This document shows positions 7,358-16,813 of a stretch of DNA of 33,107 nucleotides, piece after piece. This stretch comes from Acidimicrobiia bacterium (GTDB lineage Bacteria; Actinomycetota; Acidimicrobiia; Spongiisociales; Spongiisociaceae), in assembly GCA_009841075.1 (NCBI GenBank), contig VXMP01000008.1, forward strand, positions 1 through 33,107. The letters are read 5' to 3'. The position numbers and the translations under genes were made by a program. Below the pieces are notes generated by a model that saw nothing but the letters and a program-made list of their open reading frames with translations, had not been told where the DNA came from and searched no databases. Numbering within the stretch: position 1 is the first letter of the stretch; every line of letters starts with the position of its first letter.

Positions 7358-9802
7358 ATGGCCGAACTAACCACCCGCAGCTTCCCCACCGAAATAATCG
7401 ACATCAACGACGAGATGTCCAAGTCCTTCGTCGAATACGCCATGTCGGTGATCGTTTCCCGGGCCCTGCCGGATGTTCGAGACGGTCTGAAACCGGTGCA
7501 GAGACGGATCATCTACGCCATGGACGACATGGGTGTGGGACCGCGCAGCTCGCATCGTAAGTCCGCCACGGTGGTGGGCGAGGTGATCGGCAAGTATCAC
7601 CCCCACTCCAACGACGCCATTTACGATGCGTTGGTCAGGATGGGCCAGGGATTTTCGCTTCGCTATCCACTAATCCACCCGCAGGGCAATTTCGGCTCCA
7701 CCGACGACCCGCCCGCGGCCATGCGCTACACGGAATGCCGGTTGGATCAGCTGTCCTCGGTGCTGCTGGACGGCATCGATGAGGACACGGTGGACTTTGT
7801 GGACAACTTTGACGGATCCGAACAGGAGCCGTCGGTACTCCCCTCCCGATTCCCCAACCTGCTGGTCAACGGGTCGCAGGGCATCGCGGTTGGAATGGCC
7901 ACCAACATCCCGCCCCACAACCTCAACGAGATAATCGATGCCTGTCTGTTCGGTTTGGAGAACCCGGACGCCGGCCCCGAGGAGTATCTGTCGATCGTCA
8001 AAGGGCCGGATTTCCCCACCGGCGGTTATGTGATCGGGAAACAGGAAATCAAACAGGCGCTGGTTTCGGGACGAGGGTCTATCAGGATGCGGGCGGTCAC
8101 CGACGTCGAACAGATCCGCAAAAATCGCACCGCCATCGTGGTAACCGAGCTGCCCTACCAGGTCAGCCAGGATCGGGTTATGGCCCGCATCGCCGACCTG
8201 GTGCAGAAGAAGGTCTTGGACGGCATCGCCGACCTGCGCAACGAGTCGTCTTCAAAGGTGGGCGTCAGGCTGATTATCGAGCTGAAGAGGGGAGCCACCC
8301 CCAAGATCGTCCTCAACAACCTGTTCAAGCACACCAAACTGGAAGACACCTTCGGCGTCAACGCGGTGGCCTTGGTGGACGGGGTTCCCCGCACCCTGAA
8401 CATTGGGGAGATGATCCAGTATTTCCTGGACCATCAGATGGAGGTGATCGAGCGCCGCACCCGGTTCCGGTTAAACCGTGCCCAGGCCCGCTCCCATATT
8501 TTGGAAGGCCTGATCGTGGCGGTGGACAATATCGATGCGGTGATCGCCATAATCCGCGGCAGCCAGGACGCCGAAGCCGCCCGAAACGCCCTGATCGAAG
8601 CGTTTTCCCTGTCGGAAATACAAGCCCGGGCCATCCTGGACATGCCCCTCCGCAGGCTTACCTCGCTGGAGACCAATCGGCTACGGGAGGAACACCAGGA
8701 ACTTCAGAAGCTGATCGCCGAGCTGAAATCTATCTTGGCCGACCCGGCGCTCAGACGGCGGATCATCGCCGACGAGCTCAAGGTCACCAGAGAGAAGCAT
8801 GGGGATAACCGTCGCACCCAGATAACACCGGCCGAGAACGAGCTCTCCTTGGAGGATCTGATCGATGACGATGAGCTCATCATCACCGTCTCCGCCAAGG
8901 GATACGTGAAGTCGGTGGCTGCCGACACCTATCGGGCCCAGGGCCGGGGCGGTCGAGGGGTGAAGGCGGCCGCGTTGAGGGGGGATGATTTTCTTACCCA
9001 GGTGCTGCATACCACCGCCCATGCCTTCCTGTTGTTCTTTACCAACCGAGGTTGGGTGTATCGGATCCGGGCCCATGAAATACCTCGCCAGGCCCGAACC
9101 GCCCGAGGGGTGCTGGCCCATAGCGTCCTCCCTCTGGAACCCAACGAGAAGATCGAGGCGATCGTGGACACCCGGGATTACGAATCCTTCCGATACATGG
9201 TGATGGTGACCAGGAAGGGCAAGATCAAGCGCACCGCCTTCAGCGCCTACAACAGTCGGGTCTCCCGGCTGGTGGCGATCAGGCTGATCGAGGACGACGA
9301 GGTGGTGACCGTCCACTCCACCGACGGCAAGAGCGACCTGCTGCTGTTCACCCGACAGGGGATGGGGATTCGCTTCTCCGAAGAGGACGTTCGAGCCCAG
9401 GGCCGGGCCACTCGGGGGGTAATAGGGGTAAAGCTGAGGCCGGGTGACGAGGTGGTGGGCGCGGCCGCTACCTTGGAAGGGGAGGACATCCTTTTGCTGA
9501 CCTCGGGCGGCTACGGCAAGCGGACCCGAACCGCCCTTTTCAGACGCCAAGGCCGGGCCGGACTGGGGTTAAAAGCCATGAAGCTGACCAAGGTACGCGG
9601 TGAGCTGATCGGTGCCCGGGCGGTAAAAGACGGCGGTGAGGTGATGGTGGTCTCCACCGACGGGATCGCCATCCGAACCCCCACCGACCGCATAACCCGA
9701 CAGTCCCGGATGGCCAGCGGCGTAAAGATAATGAACCTTCCGGAGGGCGAAAGGGTAGGTAGCTTCGCCCCGGTTCCAACTAACGGATCAGAATCCAAAT
9801 GA
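7358..9802 (+). CDS. gyrA: DNA gyrase subunit A
   Basis: GyrA cuts and rejoins DNA in the gyrase tetramer. The 814-residue product has the winged-helix breakage domain with catalytic Tyr124 (AAMRYTE) and a C-terminal beta-pinwheel with a GyrA box, QGRGGRG (near residue 530). The box supports gyrase rather than topoisomerase IV. The quinolone-determining loop reads [10 protein letters not shown] (81-90), where most GyrA proteins have HPHGD followed by Ser or Ala; the position of E. coli Ser83 is Asp here. An AGGGGAGG ribosome site precedes the ATG. Its stop overlaps the first DUF3566 start (ATGA). Confidence 0.98.
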   Translation: MAELTTRSFPTEIIDINDEMSKSFVEYAMSVIVSRALPDVRDGLKPVQRRIIYAMDDMGVGPRSSHRKSATVVGEVIGKYHPHSNDAIYDALVRMGQGFSLRYPLIHPQGNFGSTDDPPAAMRYTECRLDQLSSVLLDGIDEDTVDFVDNFDGSEQEPSVLPSRFPNLLVNGSQGIAVGMATNIPPHNLNEIIDACLFGLENPDAGPEEYLSIVKGPDFPTGGYVIGKQEIKQALVSGRGSIRMRAVTDVEQIRKNRTAIVVTELPYQVSQDRVMARIADLVQKKVLDGIADLRNESSSKVGVRLIIELKRGATPKIVLNNLFKHTKLEDTFGVNAVALVDGVPRTLNIGEMIQYFLDHQMEVIERRTRFRLNRAQARSHILEGLIVAVDNIDAVIAIIRGSQDAEAARNALIEAFSLSEIQARAILDMPLRRLTSLETNRLREEHQELQKLIAELKSILADPALRRRIIADELKVTREKHGDNRRTQITPAENELSLEDLIDDDELIITVSAKGYVKSVAADTYRAQGRGGRGVKAAALRGDDFLTQVLHTTAHAFLLFFTNRGWVYRIRAHEIPRQARTARGVLAHSVLPLEPNEKIEAIVDTRDYESFRYMVMVTRKGKIKRTAFSAYNSRVSRLVAIRLIEDDEVVTVHSTDGKSDLLLFTRQGMGIRFSEEDVRAQGRATRGVIGVKLRPGDEVVGAAATLEGEDILLLTSGGYGKRTRTALFRRQGRAGLGLKAMKLTKVRGELIGARAVKDGGEVMVVSTDGIAIRTPTDRITRQSRMASGVKIMNLPEGERVGSFAPVPTNGSESK

Positions 9803-10242
9803 TCGGCCGACCGCTACCCTCTACCAGCCAACGGAGGGTTCGGCGCATTCTTCGCAAGTTCGACCCCTGGACGGTGATGAAGGTGTCGGCGGTTCTGTCG
9901 GCGCTGGCGGCACTCGGGCTGGTACTGTTGTCGGCCATGCTCTGGGCGGTTATTTCCCGACTGGGGCTCACCAACGCCATAGACGAAGCCGCCACCCGGG
10001 TGGCCCTGATCTCCCCTGGCGACTCGCTGTTCAATACCGGCGGGGAATACCTTCGGGGGGTAATTATGTTGGCCATAAGCTGGATGGCCGCGGTCACCGC
10101 CACCTTTACCGTGGGTTCGCTGCTCTACAACCTGCTGTCCGACCTGGTCGGAGGGGTGGAGTTCACCGTGCTGGAAGAGGTGTACGAGGATCACTTTCCC
10201 CGTCATGGCACCGAGAGCCGATCCCTGGCGGGAGGGATTTGA
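9799..10242 (+). CDS. DUF3566 membrane protein, first tandem copy
   Basis: This 147-residue protein begins with a basic segment and the family hallmark RKFDPWTVMKVS, then has two hydrophobic segments (about 33-58 and 88-113) and ends near LSDLVGGVEFTVLEE. DUF3566 proteins follow gyrA in many actinobacteria (Rv0007 in Mycobacterium tuberculosis); their role is unknown. The start overlaps the gyrA stop, so it is probably co-translated with gyrase. It closely resembles the next gene and the pair looks like a tandem duplication. Confidence 0.85.
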   Translation: MIGRPLPSTSQRRVRRILRKFDPWTVMKVSAVLSALAALGLVLLSAMLWAVISRLGLTNAIDEAATRVALISPGDSLFNTGGEYLRGVIMLAISWMAAVTATFTVGSLLYNLLSDLVGGVEFTVLEEVYEDHFPRHGTESRSLAGGI

Positions 10243-10727
10243 TGGCGACCGTCCGTCGGGTGCGAAGGGTTATCCGCAAATTTGATCCCTGGACGGTGTT
10301 CAAGGTGGCCCTGCTCTTGCATGTGGTGTTCGCCACCGCGGTTCTGGCCGGTCTGGTTATAGCCTGGTCGATGGTGGAGAGGGCCGGGATACCGGCGGCC
10401 TTCGACGAGGTCTTGGTAACCATCAGCCTGATCGAAGAGGGGTCGGTTTTCCTCGACAACGGCAGCCGCTTCATTCGGGTGGCGGTGTTCTTCTCGGTAG
10501 TTCTCGGGGTGGCCATGACCCTGCTAACCACCCTGGCCGCCGTCTTCTACAACCTGACCTCGGACGTGGTAGGCGGCGTGGAGGTGGTGATGCTGGAAGA
10601 GACCCTGCAATTACCGGCCCAAGATCGTCCTGCACCCCACGAACCGGTTTTGTCGCCGGAACACCAGGCCGAGCTCCCCACCCAGGAAACAGAGCATTTG
10701 CAGAAGGCCTTAACCGGATCGGAGTAG
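10239..10727 (+). CDS. DUF3566 membrane protein, second tandem copy
   Basis: This 162-residue paralogue starts within the stop of the first copy (ATGA overlap). It shares RRVRR, RKFDPWTVFKVA, two membrane segments and YNLTSDVVGGVEVVMLEE at corresponding positions, then adds a hydrophilic tail (about 125-162) rich in Pro, Glu and Gln. Overlap and order suggest a membrane partner co-produced with the first copy, perhaps as a heteromer. No function can be assigned. The peptide-transporter gene begins 32 nt later without an obvious terminator between. Confidence 0.85.
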   Translation: MMATVRRVRRVIRKFDPWTVFKVALLLHVVFATAVLAGLVIAWSMVERAGIPAAFDEVLVTISLIEEGSVFLDNGSRFIRVAVFFSVVLGVAMTLLTTLAAVFYNLTSDVVGGVEVVMLEETLQLPAQDRPAPHEPVLSPEHQAELPTQETEHLQKALTGSE

Positions 10728-10759
10728 CCTGAGACTCAAGGCTGATAAGGGCGGAGTTT

Positions 10760-12811
10760 ATGGTTCGGACCGCGCACCCAGCGCTTCTGGAAGTGGAAAA
10801 CCTCTCGGTTCGTTTCGTCCTGCCCGGGTCGGAGGTCTTCGCGGTAAACCGGGTTAGCTTCCAGGTAGCTCCGGCAGAGACCTTTGCCATAGTGGGGGAA
10901 TCGGGTTCCGGGAAAAGCGTGTCGATGTTGTCGATCATGGGTTTGATTGCTTCCCCTCCTGCTCAGATAACGGGCTCGATCCGTTTGGAAGGACGCGAGC
11001 TGATAGGCCTGGGTACCCGCCGTTTGAACCGGATCAGAGGTCGGGATATGGCCATGGTTTTTCAGGAGCCCATGTCCAGCCTGAATCCGGTCCACAAGGT
11101 GGGTCGTCAGATCGGGGAGGGCCTGCGAATCCACCAAGGCCTCAGCCGACGGGCCGCCCGCCGCCGGGCGGTGGAGCTACTCGATCGGGTGGGTATTCCT
11201 TCGGCGGCTACCCGGGCGGATTCGTATCCCCATGAGTTCTCCGGAGGGATGAGGCAGCGAGCCATGATCGCCATGGCCCTGGCCTGCGAACCCAAACTGC
11301 TGATCGCCGACGAACCCACCACCGCCTTGGATGTCACCGTTCAGGCCCAGATCGTGGAGCTGATACGGGAGCTTCAAAAGGAGTATCGTCTGGCGGTTAT
11401 CTGGGTTACCCACGACCTGGGGGTGGTGGCCGAAATCGCCGACCGGGTGGGGGTCATGTACGGGGGGAGGATGCTGGAAAGCGGCTCGGCCTCCCGAATA
11501 TATCGAAGCAGCCGACATCCCTACACCTTGGGATTGCTCCGTTCCATCCCCCGACTGGACCAACCTACCTCCACCCGTCTCCCCGAAATACCCGGTGTTC
11601 CGCTCAGGGTAACCGAGCAGCTGACCGGATGCCCCTTCGAAGCTCGCTGCCCGATGTCGGCCGAGGGTTGTGACGAACAGCTGCCCGAACCCGAACCGGT
11701 AGGGAACGGCGGCCATCTATCGGCTTGCCTACACCATAAAGAAATCGGGTCCGCCGAGGCCCTTTTCCCGGAGGGAACCCTCACTTCGGGTAGGGCCGGA
11801 CAGTCCGAACCAGACAACCGGCCGTTTATCTCGATACGCGACCTGAAGGTTCACTTCCCGGTGGCGGGCGGGCCGAGGCGGAGAAAATCAGCCGCTATTC
11901 GGGCGCTGGACGGGGTAACCCTGGAGATCCGAAAGGGCCAAACCCTGGGGGTGGTGGGCGAAAGCGGCTGCGGAAAAACCACCCTCGGGAGGGCGCTGGT
12001 GGCTTTGGAGGTGCCCACCTCGGGGACGATAGAAATCAACGGCCGGCCGATCGACCCTAAAAGCGGCCCTCACCGGCGTACCGTCCAGATGGTATTCCAG
12101 GACCCGTTTTCTTCTATGAATCCGGGAATGAGCATACGGGAGGTGGTCGCAGAGCCGATCCGTATCCATCGACTGGCCCCTACCCGGGAAATACCCAACC
12201 GGGTGGCCGAGCTGATGGAGCAGGTGGGCCTACCTCCTGAGAACGGCGACCAATACCCGCACGAGTTCAGCGGTGGCCAACGCCAGCGCATCGCCCTGGC
12301 CCGGGCGCTGGCTGCCGCCCCCGAGATGGTGGTATGCGACGAACCGGTTTCGGCTCTGGACGTTTCCGTTCAGGCGCAGGTGGTAAACCTGCTGGCCGAG
12401 GTTCAGTCGGCTACCGGCCTGGCGATCGTTTTCATCTCTCATGACCTGGCGGTGGTCCGACACATCGCCCATCAGGTGGCGGTCATGTATCTCGGGGAAA
12501 TAGTCGAGAAAGGGGATCGTGACGCCCTGTACGACCACCCGCTTCACCCCTATACCAAGGTGCTGCTGGCGGCGGTCCCGATTCCGGAAACCGATCCGTC
12601 CCGACGGGGTGATCGCATCATCTTGACCGGAGAACTACCCGATCCGTCCGATCCTCCTACCGGGTGCCGGTTTCATACCCGTTGTCCGGTAGCGGTAGAC
12701 GGGCTGTGCAACGTCGCCAAACCCGATCTGGTGGAGGTGGAGAAAGGGCGTTGGGTTTCTTGCCATCTGGTGACCGGGACGGGTAGCGAGCCGACTTCTG
12801 TATCCGCATAA
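10760..12811 (+). CDS. fused double ATPase of a dipeptide/oligopeptide ABC importer (DppD-DppF type)
   Basis: The 683-residue protein joins two nucleotide-binding domains that are usually separate subunits. Half 1 has Walker A GESGSGKS (46-53), FSGGM (160-164) and LIADE (181-185). Half 2 has Walker A GESGCGKT (400-407), FSGGQRQ (503-509) and VVCDE (524-528). Each half ends in an oligo_HPY region with four cysteines (291, 297, 304, 323 and 636, 642, 650, 668), a set reported to hold an iron-sulphur cluster in some peptide importers. M. tuberculosis OppD is a comparable fusion. It energises uptake through the two permeases downstream. A GGGCGGAG ribosome site precedes the ATG. Confidence 0.95.
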   Translation: MVRTAHPALLEVENLSVRFVLPGSEVFAVNRVSFQVAPAETFAIVGESGSGKSVSMLSIMGLIASPPAQITGSIRLEGRELIGLGTRRLNRIRGRDMAMVFQEPMSSLNPVHKVGRQIGEGLRIHQGLSRRAARRRAVELLDRVGIPSAATRADSYPHEFSGGMRQRAMIAMALACEPKLLIADEPTTALDVTVQAQIVELIRELQKEYRLAVIWVTHDLGVVAEIADRVGVMYGGRMLESGSASRIYRSSRHPYTLGLLRSIPRLDQPTSTRLPEIPGVPLRVTEQLTGCPFEARCPMSAEGCDEQLPEPEPVGNGGHLSACLHHKEIGSAEALFPEGTLTSGRAGQSEPDNRPFISIRDLKVHFPVAGGPRRRKSAAIRALDGVTLEIRKGQTLGVVGESGCGKTTLGRALVALEVPTSGTIEINGRPIDPKSGPHRRTVQMVFQDPFSSMNPGMSIREVVAEPIRIHRLAPTREIPNRVAELMEQVGLPPENGDQYPHEFSGGQRQRIALARALAAAPEMVVCDEPVSALDVSVQAQVVNLLAEVQSATGLAIVFISHDLAVVRHIAHQVAVMYLGEIVEKGDRDALYDHPLHPYTKVLLAAVPIPETDPSRRGDRIILTGELPDPSDPPTGCRFHTRCPVAVDGLCNVAKPDLVEVEKGRWVSCHLVTGTGSEPTSVSA

Positions 12812-12896
12812 AAGAACCCACGATTTATTGGCAGGTTGGGATTTTATAGAAACTATCCTTACCTATAAATTGAAGGGCTGAAGAAGGGGAGACCCA

Positions 12897-14663
12897 ATGA
12901 GGACCAGGTTCTTGGTAACACGTGGCGCGCTTTTATTGGCGGCGCTTTTGTTTATAGGCGCTTGCGGAGGGGACGATGAGCCCGAACCCGAAGCTCCTGC
13001 AGAACAGGCAACCACCACCGCTCCGACCACCACGGCGGCTACAGCCAACGAGATGATGGATGTGCCGGACGAGCCGGACACTCCCACTACCACCCAGGCA
13101 CCTACCACGACCGCTGCCGCCCCGCCGGCCGAACCCGTTCGCATCAGAGCGGCGGTAACCGGTGACGAGGGAACCCTGAACCCCTACACCTACATCAGCG
13201 GTTTCCCGGGTTGGAACCTGCTGATGCTTCAATACGATTCCTTAACCCAGGTGGATGCCGACGGGGTTCCTCAGCCCTGGCTGGCTTCGGAGGTAACCAC
13301 CAACGCCGACCTTACCGAATACACGGTGGCCTTGGTGGAGGGCGTGACCTGGCACGACGGCCAACCCCTAACCGCCCATGATGTGAAATTCACAGCCGAC
13401 TACTTCATCAACAACGCCGCCGCCAGCCGCTTTGCCCGCGACTTGGCGGGCGTAACGGAAGTGGTGGTTGTGGATGATCTGACCGCCACCTTCGTGCTCG
13501 AAGCGACCAACCCGGGATTCAACCTGGTGGCGTTGGCGGACGTCCCCATCATCCCGCAGCACATATGGGAGTCGGTAACCGACCCGGAAGGGCATCAGTT
13601 CGAGGGGGGCACCAACATCGGATCCGGGCCCTTCCGCATGACCGACTACGACGAAGGTCAGGCCTATCGTTTCGCAGCCAATCCCGACTACTTCCGGGGC
13701 CCGCCCGGCGTGGACGAGCTGGTGGTGGTGGTATTCGCGGACGACGCCGGGGCCCAGGCCGCCATCCGCACCGGCGAGGTGGATGTGATCTTCGAGCGGA
13801 TCCCTCCGGAGCAGATCGATCTTCTCGATGCCCAGGACCCGCTGGATGTGCTGTTAGGACCCGAGTTCACCACCCAGATGATTAACTACGACGCCTCGAT
13901 CCGCCCCTTCGACGACGTGGCGGTTCGCAAGGCGATCGACCTGGCCATGAACCGACAAGACATTGTGGATACCGTCTTCCTGGGGGCGGCGACGGTGGGA
14001 AGTCCGGGTTGGATACATCCCGGCCACTCCTCCTACAACCCGGCGATAGTCCCCGTGCATGATCCGGCTGCGGCCAATGCCCTGCTCGACGAGGCCGGAT
14101 ATCTTGACACGGACGGGAATGGGGTTCGGGAATACGACGGCGGACAGCCGATGTCGTTTGAGATCATCACCAACGCCCCCGACTCCCTGCGGCTCCGGAT
14201 TGCCGAGCTGACCGTCGAAATGCTGAGCGAAATCGGTATCCAAACCAGCGTTTCCTCGGTGGAGACCGCCACCTGGGAAAACGCGGTCTGGCCGGGCTTC
14301 GACGTAAGCCAGGGGCGTAACTACAACATCGCTATGTGGGGCTGGTCGGCCCCGGTTCAGGCCAATCCGTTGCGCCTACCTTCGCTCATTCAAAGCACCG
14401 GCTTCCTTAATCTGACCGGCTTCGCCAACGCCGAGATAGACGAGCTGTCCGACCGGCTGGCGGTGGAGACGGACGCCGCCGAACGGGAGGCCATCCTGGG
14501 ACGGATGCAGGAAATAATCGCCGATCAGCTTCCGTTTGTCCTGCTGGCCTATCCGGACGGAGCCTACGTCTACGACTCTGATGTCTACTCCGATTGGGAG
14601 TTCATCGCCGGACAGGGAATCGTCAGCAAACTTTCGCTGCTGCCGCCCTCCGCCCGACCCTAG
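12897..14663 (+). CDS. peptide-binding lipoprotein of the ABC importer (SBP_bac_5 family)
   Basis: This 588-residue protein has a lipoprotein signal peptide with lipobox FIGAC, giving lipidated Cys23. A Thr/Pro/Ala-rich linker (about 27-80) with TTTTAPTTT-like runs follows, then a large family-5 solute-binding domain starting near GTLNPYTYISG. Motifs typical of DppA/OppA include LVEGVTWHDGQPLTAHDVKF and the C-terminal LPFVLLAYPDG. It should sit outside the membrane and deliver peptides or similar substrates to the permeases. An 85-bp gap separates it from the ATPase gene. The exact substrate cannot be read from sequence. Confidence 0.95.
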   Translation: MRTRFLVTRGALLLAALLFIGACGGDDEPEPEAPAEQATTTAPTTTAATANEMMDVPDEPDTPTTTQAPTTTAAAPPAEPVRIRAAVTGDEGTLNPYTYISGFPGWNLLMLQYDSLTQVDADGVPQPWLASEVTTNADLTEYTVALVEGVTWHDGQPLTAHDVKFTADYFINNAAASRFARDLAGVTEVVVVDDLTATFVLEATNPGFNLVALADVPIIPQHIWESVTDPEGHQFEGGTNIGSGPFRMTDYDEGQAYRFAANPDYFRGPPGVDELVVVVFADDAGAQAAIRTGEVDVIFERIPPEQIDLLDAQDPLDVLLGPEFTTQMINYDASIRPFDDVAVRKAIDLAMNRQDIVDTVFLGAATVGSPGWIHPGHSSYNPAIVPVHDPAAANALLDEAGYLDTDGNGVREYDGGQPMSFEIITNAPDSLRLRIAELTVEMLSEIGIQTSVSSVETATWENAVWPGFDVSQGRNYNIAMWGWSAPVQANPLRLPSLIQSTGFLNLTGFANAEIDELSDRLAVETDAAEREAILGRMQEIIADQLPFVLLAYPDGAYVYDSDVYSDWEFIAGQGIVSKLSLLPPSARP

Positions 14664-14682
14664 GCCGGGTTTACATCCGTTA

Positions 14683-14796
14683 GGAGGGTGCTGAAAAAGC
14701 CGAGGATGGGTTGGCCCGAGATGGCCCTAACCGGAGGTTCCGGGGCTTCTTTCCCCGGCTATCGGGCCAACCTAGCCTTTTTTCAGCACCCTCTCC
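14683..14796. repeat. 114-bp long inverted repeat (MITE-like element or intercistronic terminator)
   Basis: The ends read GGAGGGTGCTGAAAAA (left) and the reverse complement GGAGAGGGTGCTGAAAAA (right). The pairing extends through a GCC/GGC block and TTGGCCCGA/TCGGGCCAA, and an inner hairpin CCGGGG-CTTCTTT-CCCCGG sits at the centre. The AGGGTGCTGAAAAA ends resemble ends of some insertion sequences and miniature elements. No transposase or clear target duplication is seen. Because a run of six T follows the GC-rich stem, the transcript could also form a terminator that lowers permease expression relative to the binding protein. Confidence 0.75.
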
Positions 14797-14854
14797 CTGG
14801 TAAAAGACGGACCAGGATGCGGCACGGCATCCGCTTTAGGGATTGAACTAGGGT

Positions 14855-15829
14855 TTGACCAGGAAGTTCGACCGCCGCCGACTCGCCCAATACGGGGTGG
14901 TCGTTCTAGTGGCGGTCACCCTGAACTTCCTGCTTCCCCGACTGATGCCCGGCAACCCGTTGGCCCTGATCGCCGGCGTGGATGTGGGGCTTCTAACTAC
15001 GGAGCAAAGAGCGGAGATAATCGCCGATACCGGTCTGGATAATCCGCTCTGGCGTCAGTATGTGGACTATTGGGGGGCTATTTTCACCGGCGACTTCGGG
15101 TTTTCCTACCGGTCGGGCCGCCCGATTGTCGAGATGATCCGAGATCGGCTGCCCTGGACCCTTCTGATCACCGGATCATCCTTGGCTATTTCGGCCTTGG
15201 CGGGAGTGGTTATCGGTGCCTTCTCGGCTTGGAGGCGGGGGCGTCCCGAAGATCTGGGGTTGCTTACCGGCATGATCTCGCTCGAATCTTTGCCGTCATT
15301 CTGGCTGGGGATGCTGCTGATCTCCCTCTTTTCGGTCCAGTGGGGGATACTCCCTTCGTTCGGGGCGGTAACCCCGGCCTCCGACCTGGTGGGATGGGAA
15401 CACCTCAAAGACATCATCGGACACGCGGTGTTGCCGGTGGCGACCCTCACCATCCTGTCCACCCCGGGGGTCTATCTGACCATGCGATATTCGATGCTGG
15501 AGACCTTGGGGGAGGACTACATACGCACCGCCCGGGCCAAAGGGGCCGGTGGACGGCGGGTGCTGTTCGGCCATGTGGCCCGCAACGCCATAGCGCCGGT
15601 GATTACGGTGCTGGCCATCCGACTGGGATTCGCCTTCGGTGGGACGGTGATCGTGGAGCAGGTGTTCTCCTATCCGGGGCTGGGGCGGCTGGTTTTCGAG
15701 GCGGTGTCGGGAAGGGACTATCCGGTTATGCAGGCCGCTTTCCTGGTCTTCACCGCGGCCGTGCTGATCGCTAACCTGGTAGCAGACCTGCTTTATCCCT
15801 GGGTGGATCCCAGGACGCGTACCTCATGA
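14855..15829 (+). CDS. dppB: peptide ABC importer permease, DppB type
   Basis: The 324-residue inner-membrane permease has about six membrane helices. The N-terminal LPRLMPGNPL is typical of DppB/OppB, and the ATPase-contacting EAA loop reads ETLGEDYIRTARAKGAGGRR near residue 215. A TTG start is used because an in-frame TAG lies two codons upstream (14849-14851) and no nearby ATG exists; the ribosome site is weak (TAGGG). The 114-bp inverted repeat lies just ahead and may have displaced the original leader. The stop overlaps the dppC start (ATGA). Confidence 0.94.
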   Translation: MTRKFDRRRLAQYGVVVLVAVTLNFLLPRLMPGNPLALIAGVDVGLLTTEQRAEIIADTGLDNPLWRQYVDYWGAIFTGDFGFSYRSGRPIVEMIRDRLPWTLLITGSSLAISALAGVVIGAFSAWRRGRPEDLGLLTGMISLESLPSFWLGMLLISLFSVQWGILPSFGAVTPASDLVGWEHLKDIIGHAVLPVATLTILSTPGVYLTMRYSMLETLGEDYIRTARAKGAGGRRVLFGHVARNAIAPVITVLAIRLGFAFGGTVIVEQVFSYPGLGRLVFEAVSGRDYPVMQAAFLVFTAAVLIANLVADLLYPWVDPRTRTS

Positions 15830-16692
15830 AAGCCGCTCGTTCGGAGACCAAACCCCGGGCGGCGGTAAGGCGATTCCGGGTTCGGCTACCCAATATTCTG
15901 GGGGTGATCGGCGGGGTAATTGTCACCACGTTGATCGTGGTGGCAATCTTCGCTCCCTGGCTGGCCCCTTACGACCCCAAAGAGCGGGTGGCCAGGCCGT
16001 TTCTACCGCCGGGCGAAGGGCACGTTCTCGGCACCAACGACGTTGGACAGGACCTTCTGTCGGAACTGATTGTCGGCACCCGGGTTTCGCTGATGGTGGG
16101 GATTGTGGCCGCTACGGTCGCCCTGATTATCGGGGCCGCTATCGGAGTGTTGGCCGGCTACTACCCGAAGCGATTGGGGTCGGTTCTGATGCGAGGGGTG
16201 GACGTGGTTCTGATCCTGCCCTTCCTCCCCCTTCTGATCGTCCTGGCCGCCTATCTGGGCCGCAGCCTTCTCAACACGATTGTGGTAATCGGCGTCCTGA
16301 TCTGGGCGGAACCGGCGCGGATCATACGATCCCAGGTTTTGTCGTTGCGGTCCCGTCAGTATGTCCTGGCGGCTCGATCCATGGGGGCTTCGGATCGTTG
16401 GACAATTTTCCGCCACGTCATTCCCAGAACGGCGCTGCTGGCCACCGGCTCTTTCGTCCGGGCGATTTCGGGGGCCATCCTGCTGGAGGCTTCCCTTAGC
16501 TTCCTGGGTTTGGGCGATCCGATTCAGAAAAGCTGGGGATCAACCCTGTTCTGGGCCCAGACCCGGGGTGCGTTCCTTACCCCGGCCTGGCAATGGTGGG
16601 TTCTCCCGCCCGGCCTGTTGATAATGGCCGCCTCGTTGGGCTTCGCCCTGATCGCCTTCGCTCTGGAAGAACGCATCGATCCTCGCCTCTAA
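15826..16692 (+). CDS. dppC: peptide ABC importer permease, DppC type
   Basis: The 288-residue permease has an N-terminal helix followed by the DppC-type region APYDPKERV and HVLGTNDVGQDLLSELIVG, five further helices, and an EAA loop with AARSMGASDRWTIFRHVIP near residue 183. It pairs with DppB to form the membrane channel driven by the fused ATPase. The ATG overlaps the dppB stop. It is the last gene of the importer unit; a convergent spacer containing a dispersed repeat follows. Confidence 0.95.
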   Translation: MKAARSETKPRAAVRRFRVRLPNILGVIGGVIVTTLIVVAIFAPWLAPYDPKERVARPFLPPGEGHVLGTNDVGQDLLSELIVGTRVSLMVGIVAATVALIIGAAIGVLAGYYPKRLGSVLMRGVDVVLILPFLPLLIVLAAYLGRSLLNTIVVIGVLIWAEPARIIRSQVLSLRSRQYVLAARSMGASDRWTIFRHVIPRTALLATGSFVRAISGAILLEASLSFLGLGDPIQKSWGSTLFWAQTRGAFLTPAWQWWVLPPGLLIMAASLGFALIAFALEERIDPRL

Positions 16693-16813
16693 GCAAAAGG
16701 ATGGGGCTCTCTCCGGAAACCACCCTCCCCCGACCTAGCCTGGCATCGCCACCGGTAAGGTTCTGAACCTCAATTCATAGGAAACGCGCTATAAGCCGGG
16801 AAAACCCTCCCTC

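Noticed and set aside
8681-9550. 289-codon open frame antisense to gyrA
   Set aside because: Same codon-bias effect opposite a certain gene; the translation is low in recognisable motifs.
13000-13130. Short Thr/Pro/Ala repeats that could be read as a DNA repeat array
   Set aside because: They encode the flexible linker of a lipoprotein, with irregular spacing; not a CRISPR or tandem repeat.
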